Source: Cruorifilaria tuberocauda (lineage: Eukaryota > Nematoda > Chromadorea > Rhabditida > Onchocercidae). From it: DNA of 64,000 bases. Position numbers and translations under genes: made by a program. Below the pieces are notes generated by a model. That model was given only the letters and a program-made list of their open reading frames with translations. It was not told where the DNA came from and did not search any database. The first letter of the stretch is position 1. Each line of letters begins with the position of its first letter. This document shows, in pieces, positions 1 to 11,400 of the stretch. Location: positions 47,457 to 111,456 of the forward strand of contig JABVXU010000159.1 of NCBI GenBank assembly GCA_013365365.1, given 5' to 3'.

Positions 1-1542
1 TCACAGGAAGATACATCACGAACGCTATCACTTGGCGCTATCAAAATTTTAGTTTGAAATGGATTTCGCAATAACAAAAATTATTTGAAAACTAAAAGTA
101 AGCTATAAATATTTTACTAAATATCGCCAGATTTATAGCTTACTTTTAATAAATAATAAACAATGTTGAATAAATAATAAACAATGAAAGTAGCAATGAA
201 TCCATTCCAAATGATATATTATAAAAGTTAAGTTGTAAAAAATTTGAAGTATGGATCGATAGGTTATATTGATAAATTGAATTCACAAGAAGATACATCA
301 CAAACGCTATTACTTGACACTATCAATCTTCATTAATTAATAATTTATTTATTTTAGATTCCTTGTTATAACATATAATATTGATGGAAATATAACAATA
401 TCAATATTCTAATGTAAATAAGTTGACCTACTAACCTATTTGAAAGCAAACTTTGATGAAATGCCATATTCTATAATTTACATTTTAAAAAAGTGGCACA
501 GAGAAGATTGAAAGTAATAAATTGATTGAGAAAGATAAAGCGAAAATTAGCAAGAATGATAAGGATAACTATTGATTGATAGCTATTGATCAAATTAATA
601 AATAAAGAGAGAGGTGCGATAATAAAAAGATTGTAAAAATGAGTTGAAAGGTAGGAAGAGAAAATAGGAATAAAAGAATTTGTGAACGAGTAAATTCAGG
701 TCATTTAATACGATTTCATCATTAATTGTGATGACCTGATTGTTGCATATGAGATTATCGATGAGATCAGATGAGAATTGATGGATTTGAATCGATGAAC
801 GTAAGAAAGGTGAATGAATAATTCTTCGGTTAAATCAGTGATGAGTAAATCAATCGAAGTACAGTAAAAGTTGAACATATTCGGTATTCTGTGGTAAACT
901 ATTAATCATCTCCGTGTGGTCAATTATGATGAAGAGAGTGAAATGATTATAAAACACTTCAAATGTCATGAAAAGGTTGTCATGAATTTCATGAAATCAA
1001 TTTATTAATCAATCAATATACTTTGTCAATATACAATCAATTTATTAATTAATCAATGTAATCAATTAATCAATTTATGTTGTACACAAATATTGTAATC
1101 GTGAAATTTGTTTCCATTAATTTTAGCTTCTCTGAGATATTCCAAGATTGTTACAGGAGATATCAGGGGATAACTCTTCAAATTTATGATAATTACTGAC
1201 TTGTAACTTCATAGCCAAACGGATCATACGAATAATTCTAGCAATCATAATGCTTCGTAGTTATTTACAAAAAAATATTTTACAATGAAAAGTTTGTAAT
1301 TACTGTTAAGCTTACAGTAAACACATCACATATGACTTTTCTAGCTAGGAAATCTTATCAAAAGTTATACCTAAACTATTCTCATTCTCAAAGTTATACC
1401 TAAACCAATTCTCATTCTATGAAAAAGTGTGCTAATTTCATTTTGATGCAAAATATCACATGAAATAAGTGTTTAAAATTTATGCACAGATTGATATTTG
1501 AATTTAAATTTTCCGGAATTTTACTTAGAATATCAGTTGAAT
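1..1542. other. Intergenic, no gene seen
   Basis: AT-rich sequence with no exon that I can support on either strand. It holds a diverged direct repeat of about 43 bp (2-44 and 285-327) and a short inverted repeat TCAGGTCAT / ATGACCTGA at 696-704 and 731-739. It lies downstream of the minus-strand gene that ends at 1543, so it probably contains that gene's 3' UTR; I saw no clear AATAAA on the minus strand close to the stop. Confidence 0.5.
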
Positions 1543-3280
1543 TTATCGGTTTGCTCCACAAGGTGCAACTATTTCCTGTTTTTCATCCGGTGGAAAGATT
1601 GAATCGAAGAATTTCTCAAGCCATGCACATGTAGGACGTGACCATGATAAAATACTCCCATCCCAACCGTTTCCATCAATTCCTTGTGCTGTATTCAGTA
1701 CCCAATCCGGTGGAAGCATTCCTAATAACTCTGTTTCTGATATCACACAAGCAGTTGTTGTACCTAAAAGTTACCTTTTACCAAATTATAATTTTAGTAA
1801 TATTCTTTAATTAAGTTCATTTGAAATTAATTTCAGTTCAATTGTCAATCGATTAGATAGATGATCAAAGAATCTTTTCTTACAAATATTAATCCAACAA
1901 TGATCGATTGTTATCGCTTAAAAGAATTTCATAACTTTCATAACCTGACCACTATCAATTTGACGAGCAGTAATTGTATCCGAATCATTGGTCATATGCG
2001 TGGGACGTTGCTCCGCTTGAACGGCAATCGCTAGGCATGGAAGATCCAGGATTGTCTGGAAGATAATAATGATAAGCTAGGAAAATGGAAATCAAATTTT
2101 ATCACCGAAAGTATAGAATAAAATATGAAACGCATTTTTATACTTTTATACTTATCCTTTATATTCTTTTGGCTAATAAAGAAGCTAGTTAAAATTCAGC
2201 TAATACAAAAACAGTAATAAAGTAAAAATTAAAATTTTAAATTTAAAGTAAAATTTAATAAAAAAATTAAAGTAGTTTTTTCTTTGAGCATGATACTGCA
2301 AAAATAGCTTTATTATCATGTAAACATGAATTGTAGAGAAATAAAGTTGAATTTAACCTGAACTGAGTATTATTATCAAGCATTGTTTAATTGGAACTAA
2401 TGAGTTAGCACTTTTTGAAATAGCTTTGTTTTTTTACAAATTATCATATGAAGAATATTTTCTTGCTGATAAGGCTGATAAGGTATCAGAGAAAAAAACT
2501 GATAAGGCATATCAGTTTGGGAATTTCTTGTTGTTACCTCAAGAGGTGTAAAACCGGTACTTGTCTTGATTTGCAATGTTTGTGCAAGTTGATTTGTCGA
2601 TTCGCTTATTTCAATTGGTGTCAAAAACCAACGGCGACACTCAGCCTCCGTTCTCTTATCCACCGGACGACAATAAATTTCTATCGATCGTTTCTGATAA
2701 GTTCCAGGAAAATAAGTTTTAAAAAATAAAAGGATCAAGCTAAATGATCGTTCTTTCAGCTAGCTTCAATTTTATTGAAGTTATGAATTTCTTATTTACA
2801 AAACGATATGTGAGAGCAATAGTGATATGATGATCATTTCAAGATAAGATAACTTAGGGATTGATTGCTTCATCTTGCATTTCAGAGCAGCTAAACTACT
2901 GATAATGTAAGTTCGAATTTACAAGATTAAATGTGAGTAATGGTGTACGATTACTTTAAATAGATATGTAATGAGCTAATAACTAATAACTGATAAGAAT
3001 ATAACAAGTTATCAGTGCTAGTACGAATTGCTGATATAACTGCTTAAATAAATTGCTTTAAGATGAAAGCTGAAAGGCGGAATAAAGGCATTTTAGCAAT
3101 CTAATAATTTCAAAGTTTTAAATCAAAACTAATTACTCGTATTTGTTAGCTATAGCTAGAAGCACCACTTACCGATGCTTTATGAGTACCATCAAGACGG
3201 AGGGAAATTGGTTGAATTTGTCCGGCTAGAAGAAATCCCTGTGCCGGTTCCATCACCAATCCTGGACTATTTGTTCTCAG
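1543..3280 (-). CDS. 3' part of a gene with a possible ASH/PapD-like domain
   Basis: Four exons join in phase on the minus strand: 3280-3173, 2693-2538, 2055-1950 and 1763-1543, giving 196 residues and a TAA stop at 1543-1545. The junction between the last two exons is phase 1 (G|GT, glycine), with donor GTCAGG and acceptor TTTTAG; the others are phase 0. The first exon reads LRTNSPGLVMEPAQGFLLAG and then QIQPISLRLDG. This resembles the strand pattern of ASH/MSP (PapD-like) beta-sandwich domains found in centrosomal, ciliary and motility proteins, but the resemblance is weak and judged by eye. The second exon holds KRSIEIYCRPVDKR, and the C-terminal exon is rich in Trp and Pro (LPPDWVLN, WDGSILSWSRPTCAWLEKFF). 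I do not recognise the family. The protein is probably incomplete: the first exon has no convincing initiator, although a Met lies ten codons in. A possible but unproven first exon is at 4118-4071 (starts MKKIMSF, phase 0). The exon structure is well supported; the function is not. Confidence 0.6.
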
Positions 3281-5327
3281 CTACAAATGAAATAGAGATT
3301 TCAAGAGTTTAAATTAAGTAATTCCTGAGAATTATCAATCTCAAGCTCAGACAACGAAATCAAACAAAATAGATTTAATACTTTTGGTTAAACTGGTTTT
3401 TCAACTTTCTTCAAATTGTTCCTTCATCATACGTCAATTCATTTACACGTATGTGAGAATGGATAACGTGTCAAATTTGTTGAAAACTTAAGTATGTCAA
3501 CGAATAATGTACATTAATGAAGAAATTAGAATTTTCCAGAAAATTTAAGAATTAAATTTTAAGAATTAAAAAGAAAGAATTCAATTCGCAACAATTTGCT
3601 AACTTCAAGGTTCTCTGTAAACTTTAAAAATTTCTTGTAAATACAAATAAAATTGAAAAAGCTTTCTGTAAAGCATAAAATAAAACAAACAAATAAAAAA
3701 ATCACTAACTAATCATTCTAATTAGAATTTTTCTTAATTAAAGTTTTAACTGTAATCAGTGTAATATTAATATTAATAAAAAAACTTTGATACTTTCTAT
3801 TTCACTTCTATTTGGTTCCATATTTTCATAATCCTAACTTTTATAATGATTTTATAATGATCTACCACATTTAAATGAAATAATTTTTCAATAATCAATC
3901 ATTTCAAAATTTCCATACTTGAATCATTAAATTTTCATATAAATAGCTATGCAGTAATTAAAGACGGTATGATTTCAACGGAAAAATTAAATCAAATGAA
4001 ATCATTATAATATCATTGATATTTCAACAGAATGCAAATTTAGGAACGTTTCGAGTAATTTAGATTACACGTACGTGTTGCGTGATAGAAACGACGAGAA
4101 ACTCATAATTTTTTTCATTTTGATTTCAGTTTAATTTTTCTATTGAAGCTTATGTTAAATTTCATTTCCTATTATTGGTATTTCGTTGTAACAATGATAA
4201 AATAATTTAACAATTGTTTATGTTTGTAAAACTTTGCCTCACTTTTACAGCAAAATCCGTTTTTGTTTTGTTACGAAGCAGTAAACGTCGAACGACTGAT
4301 TTGTTAATTGCGGGGAAGGTAATTACTTTTGGGTAAGACATTTTCTGAAAATATTTTTGTCTTCTTGAAAAAAATTCCCAAAAATTTCACATTACTTTAC
4401 TTTTACTTTTACAACCTGAGGCTGTTTTATTCTTAATTGCGAAAAAAAAAACAAAGAAGATATTTCGGTGTTAAATTATAATCAAATTAATAATTATAAT
4501 TTTAAACTAAATTAATTATTCCCATATCTTTTATTAACAGAACTTCATTTAGACTGCGATTTCAAGTGAAATTAATTATTTTTTAATAAAGTAATCTCAA
4601 ATAGCTCTTGAAATGATTTGAAGAATGAGCAATAAACATACCGTGCAAATAAAATTATAAAATATCAATGAGTAATTTTAGCCATTTGTGCTTTTTTATA
4701 CTGCTTTGAATTTATATCATCTCTTCTGAAACTTTTCATTCATATGATGATTAAATTGAAATTTAAGTTATCATGTTGATTTTTATTTGCTTTACACAAA
4801 AATCAGCCTTGCACTTCCTCTAGACTAATTTTTTTTTTTGTTTAAGACTAAAGTGTAAAAAAAAAGAATGAATTCAATCTTATTTGCTTCAGATTATTTT
4901 CAACTATGAAAAGTTGACCAATGAATGCTTCAGTTGTTTACACAATAAACTTGCAAACTTGCAAATATACGAGCAAATATTCGCTCATATATTTCGAATG
5001 TACTGTTATTTTGTATTAAACCTGAGAGACTAATAATGTTAGTATTTTGCAAATAAAAATTTTCAATGCATTACTTGAGTATGGCTACTTAATACAATGT
5101 TGTTTTGAATGACCAAATTGACCAATTGTTAAATAACCTAAACGCTTATTATATCAACTGAGTAATTTATTGAGAAAAATGTGTTAAATCTTCCATGCAA
5201 CCTTCTTGCAGTATTATAGAAAAAACTGGAAATTCATAAAGATTTTTAAGAAATGAAATTTTTAAAACTATTTATGGTGGAAAAGTAAGAGCGAAGAACA
5301 AAAAAAAAGTATTATTTTGAGTCGATT

Positions 5328-5363
5328 ATGTCGATGTACCGCGGTATGTCGATGTGCCGCGGT
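5328..5363. repeat. 18-bp tandem duplication with CCGCGG
   Basis: Two adjacent copies (5328-5345 and 5346-5363) differ at one base (TACC versus TGCC) and end in CCGCGGT. They stand out by GC content in an AT-rich 3' flank. They sit downstream of the poly(A) signal of the minus-strand peptide gene. Confidence 0.75.
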
Positions 5364-5396
5364 GAATGATATGCAAATATTTTATCAGCAAATTAG

Positions 5397-5402
5397 TTTA
5401 TT
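5397..5402 (-). terminator. Poly(A) signal for the Cys-rich peptide gene
   Basis: TTTATT on the plus strand reads AATAAA on the minus strand, about 45 bases downstream of the stop codon at 5447-5449. Its position fits a nematode 3' end. Confidence 0.5.
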
Positions 5403-5446
5403 AAAATATTAAAATGAAATTGATAGGGTATGAGAATTCTTTTTGC

Positions 5447-6073
5447 TCATTCAGGATAAATAGCGTGCTGTCCTTCATTTGATGATGGTGTAGTAGAACG
5501 TTGTTTGTGCTGTTTGCGACGTTTTTTACAGCGTTCGTATCTCGTGCAGTCCTTATTTCTTCCACCTGAAATTACTGGAAGACATTTAATCTATAATAAA
5601 GTATGGTGAAAACAATAATAAACAAGTCAATTAGGACATAAATTGAGCTTATAATCTAGAACAGAAGCTAAAGCTTGCTAAAAAAACTTGCACCTAATCA
5701 AAAACTAAATCATAAACTGAAAATATTTCGAACTTACAGTCTGGACGTCTCTTCACATCACATTTTTTGGCACATATACCAAAGCAACAAACTGCTTTGC
5801 CGCAACAATCACTTGAGCTTCGGCCGAAAAAAATTACTTCATTAAAATTGAATTTAAAATTAAAATGCAATTCACAAAAAGGAGTAGAAAAAAATCTTTT
5901 CAATTAATTATATTTGATTGATTGAAATAAAAATTTTTAGAAAATGAAAAATAAAAATGAAGAGAAAAAAAAAGGTTAACATACAGATGGCATTGATTTC
6001 TTCTACTAGGATGATAATCTGAAAATTGAAGCATGAATAAGATTGATAAGGAAATAAAATTTAATAGTTTCAT
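5447..6073 (-). CDS. Secreted cysteine-rich basic peptide, 3 exons
   Basis: Exons 6073-5985, 5817-5738 and 5565-5447 join with matching phases (2, then 1) into 95 residues with a TGA stop. The product starts MKLLNFISLSILFMLQFSDY, a clear signal peptide with a short basic start and a hydrophobic core. The mature part holds ten cysteines: one before the first junction, then CC, CC and five single Cys (CCGKAVCCFGICAKKC, RRPDC, GRNKDC, TRYERC). It ends in a strongly basic stretch (KKRRKQHKQR) and a Thr/Ser/Pro-rich tail. The TGT at the second junction is split by the intron and restores a Cys, which supports the model. Ten cysteines suggest a disulfide-bonded extracellular peptide; the family is not recognised, and defence, signalling or host-contact roles are all open. 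The acceptor of exon 2 (CGGCCGAAG) is poor in pyrimidines and is the weakest junction. A three-codon upstream ORF (ATG GCT TAA) lies eight bases before the initiator. Confidence 0.7.
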
Positions 6074-8332
6074 TTTAAGCCATACCAATCAAAACAACAT
6101 GACTTTTATTTGAAAAAAATATCAAGAATACAAAGACATGAGTGTTCAGTTAGGTTCAGTTAGGAATTATAGCATTTTTTGATTCTTTCTATATATTTTA
6201 AAGAAATGATTAAAATGGTTCACTCAAGTCATAGTAGAAAAAAAAACAAACTGACCAGAAGAAAAGTAGTAATACTTAATTTCGTCATTGTTGTTGTTGT
6301 TGTTGTTCTTCACTGAAGATATTTATTGCAGTGAAAAGATGTAAAACATTCTAGCAAATTTCGAAAAAACAAAATACTTTATGATTTAAATAGAAAAAGT
6401 AATTATTATATCATAATATCTTCTTAGACGGACAATACCCTAAGTGTTATTTAGCTAATGAGGTTTCGCTAAGTTTTTAACTTCTTAAAAAATTCTAATA
6501 GAATATTTATATCGTGTAATCAGTGATATATCATTAATGTATCGTTTGTGATAGCCATTTAATTTCAATCAGTTATGATTTTATCCAAATATATTTCACT
6601 TGAATTATAAGGTAATGAGTGGATTTGTGCCTAGTCCTCTATGTTTACAAAGTTTCTCAGCGTAAAAATTTTGTTTACAATATCTATTTATAGCAAATGA
6701 TTTATCACAAATAAAAATAAAATTCTGAACTCAAATATTCGATAGATTCACTTGAAATATCAAATAAAGTAATAGAAATTAATAAATAAATTCAAAATGA
6801 GTGCTTATACATTGATAAGTTAGGGAAAATTATAGGTTTGAAACAGCGAAGTTTTATTATTTTATAAAATCCATCTATCATTAGTTATTCGTACAGTTTT
6901 ATACCGATTAATATTTAGTTAAATCGTCAAAAAAGTAGCGTTTTTTTTTTCAAATTTGTCAGTAAAAGCTCCGATTTTATTATTTCAAAATGTAAAAAAA
7001 AACAATAGCCTCCATATCAATAATATCGTTGCTTTAATATGCAATTCTCTCATTGATAAAAATTTTGTTGGAACTTATCATTCACTAATTCTTGCTTATA
7101 TTTCTCCAGCTATACTTCAGCTGTGAGTCTACTGATCAAGCGTTAAGGGCGCAAATAATCTTAAAAAAAAAAACTTCAAAAACTTTAAACTTCAAACTGC
7201 ATTAGTTCGTGATTCCGCAAAATGCATTCACATACACGCATACATTTTTCATCATGCATTATATCGGATAAACTGATAACGGTGAGTCAAAAAAATTGTA
7301 TGATGTTTTAAACTATCTTCTTGCTGTCCAATTAGATGGAAAATATTATAAATAATCTTTTATTATTAGGTAAGAAAAACAAAATGGTAATATAAAATGA
7401 AAGAGATTCTCTCAGATGTCAAATAAATCAGATAATCAAAAGCAGAACTGTAAAGCAATTATTAAATTATAGCGGCAATAAAGTACAGCCCATAGCGAAA
7501 CTATAAGCTTTCGAAGAAATATTCCTTAAACCGCTAGGAACAATTTTTAAATGTTATATATCACATTGATATTTAGCTGATGAAATCCAGTTCTTGTTTA
7601 CCGATAAAGATAGCGAAAAGAAACACAGTGATGTATAAAGTCAAAATGCCGATCAAATTCTACATTGTCTTTTAGGCCATCAAAATGATATCACTCACAA
7701 CCATCACGAACAATTTCTCAGAAAATGAAAATAATATACAAATTTTAAAGGAATATGGAATGTAAATAATGATAATAGTAAACTACAGCAAAATATCACC
7801 TGCCTTTCTTAAGTATGAAGATTTCGAGATGACTTCAAAAACATAAAACGAAAATGTAAATTAAAGCAATATATGGAAAACAGGATAATAAAGCTATATG
7901 AATCCATTTGAAAATACAATGAATTTGAAATGAAACTTGACAAATGAAATGTCAGTTTACCTAATGTTGTAAAATATCATGCAGTTTATTCAGAAATTGG
8001 CATTTCTGTTCTTTTTCGTTCCGAAAATACCACCTTATATCGCATAGTATTACAAGGAAATGCAGAAAAAAACTTACAAATTGAAAAAAGAAATTAAGCC
8101 ACATATAACATTTCTTATGTTGTGAATCTATGAGGAGATACAAGACATGACTATTTTATAGCGATAAAGGGAACATACATAACGTTATATATCATACATG
8201 ATTTGATTATTTTATGCAGTAAAACATGAGATCAACTAATTTTTAATAATTTTGGTGAAGTAGATTTTTTGTAAAATTTTTGGTAAAGACTAAAGGACTA
8301 TCTATTACTGAAATTACTCTAAAAAATATCAT
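6074..8332. other. Intergenic, no gene seen
   Basis: AT-rich with no exon chain on either strand. A GTT/TTG triplet run sits at about 6288-6307. The short ORF near 7961-8143 has low-complexity, Phe-rich content and no splice context. The segment probably holds the 5' flank of the peptide gene and the 3' flank of the coiled-coil gene. Confidence 0.5.
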
Positions 8333-8338
8333 TTTATT
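8333..8338 (-). terminator. Poly(A) signal for the coiled-coil gene
   Basis: The minus strand reads AATAAA here, about 115 bases after the stop codon at 8451-8453. It is the nearest canonical signal downstream. Confidence 0.5.
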
Positions 8339-8450
8339 GCATTAAATTTTTGTTTATGTCACAGCAAGAATCCACTTTGCAACGGCTACAAAAATACATT
8401 AATAACATAAAAATAAAAAGTCAAACCGGCATAAATCAGTGGCAAATGAG

Positions 8451-11400
8451 TTACAATATACCGAAACCCTTTTCAGAAACGGCGTGATTTGCTTGACTAG
8501 CAATAACACCAGTATTCTGTATCCCGTGATCAGGACTGTCAGCAGATGATACTGAAACAGTGTTGAGATCGATCCAGGATGGAATATCCACAATATCACT
8601 GTCTCGATATCTCTCCAGCTCTTTTATTTTGGCAGCATCCTAGAGAATATCCTTATTTCAAACTAATATTATGATTGCAAAAACAAGTTCACGTAACACT
8701 GTTGCATCTCAAACACAAACGCGTAATTCTGTGTCGATTATAACTAATTTTTTATTAATACGAAAATAATCATACATAAAACCATTATTATTTGTCGGGT
8801 TAAAAGAATATAACCTTTTCAAGACGCAACGCAATCTTTGCCAACTTCAGTCGACTTAAATAAGATAGCCGCATGTGCCTCCTAGATTTTCTTACCAATT
8901 TTACTGAACTGCTCCCACTAACTCTTTTGCCGTTGGCCAAACGCAGATTATTCCAATTTAAGCCCAATTTCAGAAGAACCTTTTTTAGCTTCTCAATTAT
9001 ATTCTGAAAATTTATTTCACATCGAAATTCGTTGAACTCCACAATAAATAGATTTGTTAAAATCAAAAGTAGTTATAAAGTATTATGAAAGAATCGAGTT
9101 CTATTTTCAGAATAAGGCGAATAAATTAGGCATTGGAAAAATTTTTTCTTATAAAAACATGCAAAAAAGCCAATTCTATGAGTGAGAAAAGTATCAATGA
9201 AATAAACGGTGAAGTTATAGAATTTTAACAAGAATCGAAAAACTTCAATTTCATATGACTTTCCATATTTTAATGAAAAGTTGAAGGAAAAATTAGAGTC
9301 GATTGCTCACTTGTTGCATTTGAATACTTTCTTCTAGTCCATCGCAACGAACCTTCATAGCTCGAAAAATTGTTTCCATTTCTTTAAGGAAACCTTCTCG
9401 CTTATTATACTTTTTTTTCAAATGTTCATTCCATTTTTGCAATTCATCTATTTTATTTTCGGCATGTTGCAATTCAGATGCTGTCACTGTATCTAAAAAC
9501 AAACAACTAGTAAATCCAATCGACTGGGTAAATTTCAAGATGATCACCATCAAATTTAAAGAAAAGCATGATTCTTACATTCATTAGTACTTTCAGCAAG
9601 GCGATACTGGAGTTTAACAACATCAAGATCCCGTTTGCTTAAGAGTTGCTTCATTTTTTCTTTTTCCCTACACAATTGACGCAAACGTTCATTCATCTGG
9701 TCTTCAAATTTTTTGCTTTCTTGCAGCTCCTCTTTTATGCACTATAATAAGGCTGTAATGTGTGTAATAGTACCAGAAACCAATTTTTGAAAGTTCAATT
9801 AAGGCAATTGTTCAATCTAACCAGTATAAGATTGAACGGAATAGTATGATGAATTATAAATTTAAGAAAATAATCGCTATGTGCTGTACCATTCATTGTT
9901 AAATGAAGAAATAAATGAAGGTAATAAAATTGTCTCAGTACTATTAAATTTATTTATAATCAACCTTGATGGTGTCCGCCGCTTGTAAACCCAAATCTGT
10001 TTTACGTTTTAACATTACTTTCGCTTCGCTTAGAGCAATAGTAAGGTCATCTTTTTGCTTGGTTAAATCATCAATTTCTTCAAAAGCTCGCTTCAATTTC
10101 TCACGTAATTCAGCACAGTTTTGATCTCCATTTCTAAAACTATGTTGCATCTGTGAAAGGATTTATATTTTCCGCAATAACTCAGAGTATCATGATTCTT
10201 ATTTAAAACAACCGCATCTGTTCAAAAATTATAAGTGTAGTAGAAACTAGGAAACATTAAATAATAGCATTTTTTTTTCAGTGAGAAGAAATAATCTCGA
10301 TAGTACAATTGAAATAAAGTTCCAAAGTTTCTAATGTTTTCAGTTGAAGTACACTTTGAAAATGTAACCACCACACGTACCTGACCCGCAGTTTTAAGTT
10401 GTCAATGTTAGTTTCACACATCAAGCATTTATTCAGGGCAACGCGTAGTTCATCCCGAACATTATGGAGGTCAGCAGTCATCTGAAATTTGTCTGGTCAA
10501 TAAAGTCTCGCAAACTAGATATTTAAGTACTAAGTATTAACAGATAATATGAAACTCACTTCAATTAAGGATGGGAAATAGCATAAAAATATATTTTGAA
10601 ATGATTTTGATAAAGTTAAAACTGTACTGAAACACTGCCAGTCAGATTAACATTTTTATAATTTAAATACAATAAAGGAAATAAAGAGGAACTAACCTCA
10701 GTACACAATTTCTCTAGCTTTTCACATTTAACTCTGTTGTCATCCGATGCGGAAAGTGTCTTTCGTAGTGCCAAATCCAAATTCGCAAAAAAACGACCAA
10801 CCTAGAATGAATTATCTTTGAAATAAAAAGGATCATTATTTACACTGTTTCGCTGTGAATAATTGGTATGATCGATTATAAGGATAAAAAATTTTCACAG
10901 GATCCAATCTGGATACCTCACTGTGGTAGGGAATAGTAATAATCAAGCGCTTTCAAAGTATCACATAATATATATTCTAAAAGCTTTAAAAATATCGAAA
11001 TAGAACTATCACTAATAGGAGAATGAAGATGAGGTATCCATATTTGAATTAATAAAAAGCTTTCATGACTGATAACATAAAGCTTTTGGTACGTCGACAT
11101 CGCCGTTTCAGGCGTGCTGCCGCGCTACATCTAAAAAACATCTGCAATGAATAACAGGATCACGACAGAACATCTTGGTGACCATAAAAAAGTTTTATTT
11201 CTTTAAATAATGTAACTTACCGATCCATTAATCTGTTTCACTGATTTATTGCCTCCCTGAACATCAGTTAGAAGATGTTCCAATAATTGTTGTATGTTGG
11301 GACTAAGTTTACCACGAATCTGGAGTGAATAGTAATTTGATCTAGATTAGAGACTTTATTCTTCGCAAATTTCACAAGAAGTATTGAAAAAAATTCAAAA

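Larger units (their letters stand above)
3281..5446. other. Intergenic or upstream intron, no firm gene
   Basis: Very AT-rich. Two exon-like pieces are present. One is on the minus strand at 4118-4071 (ATG, 16 codons, donor GTGTAA) and could start the gene ending at 1543. The other is on the plus strand at 4252-4319, open in one frame between a TTTTACAG acceptor and a GTAATT donor. Neither has a proven partner. A GC-rich 18-bp tandem duplication containing CCGCGG lies at 5328-5363. Confidence 0.4.
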
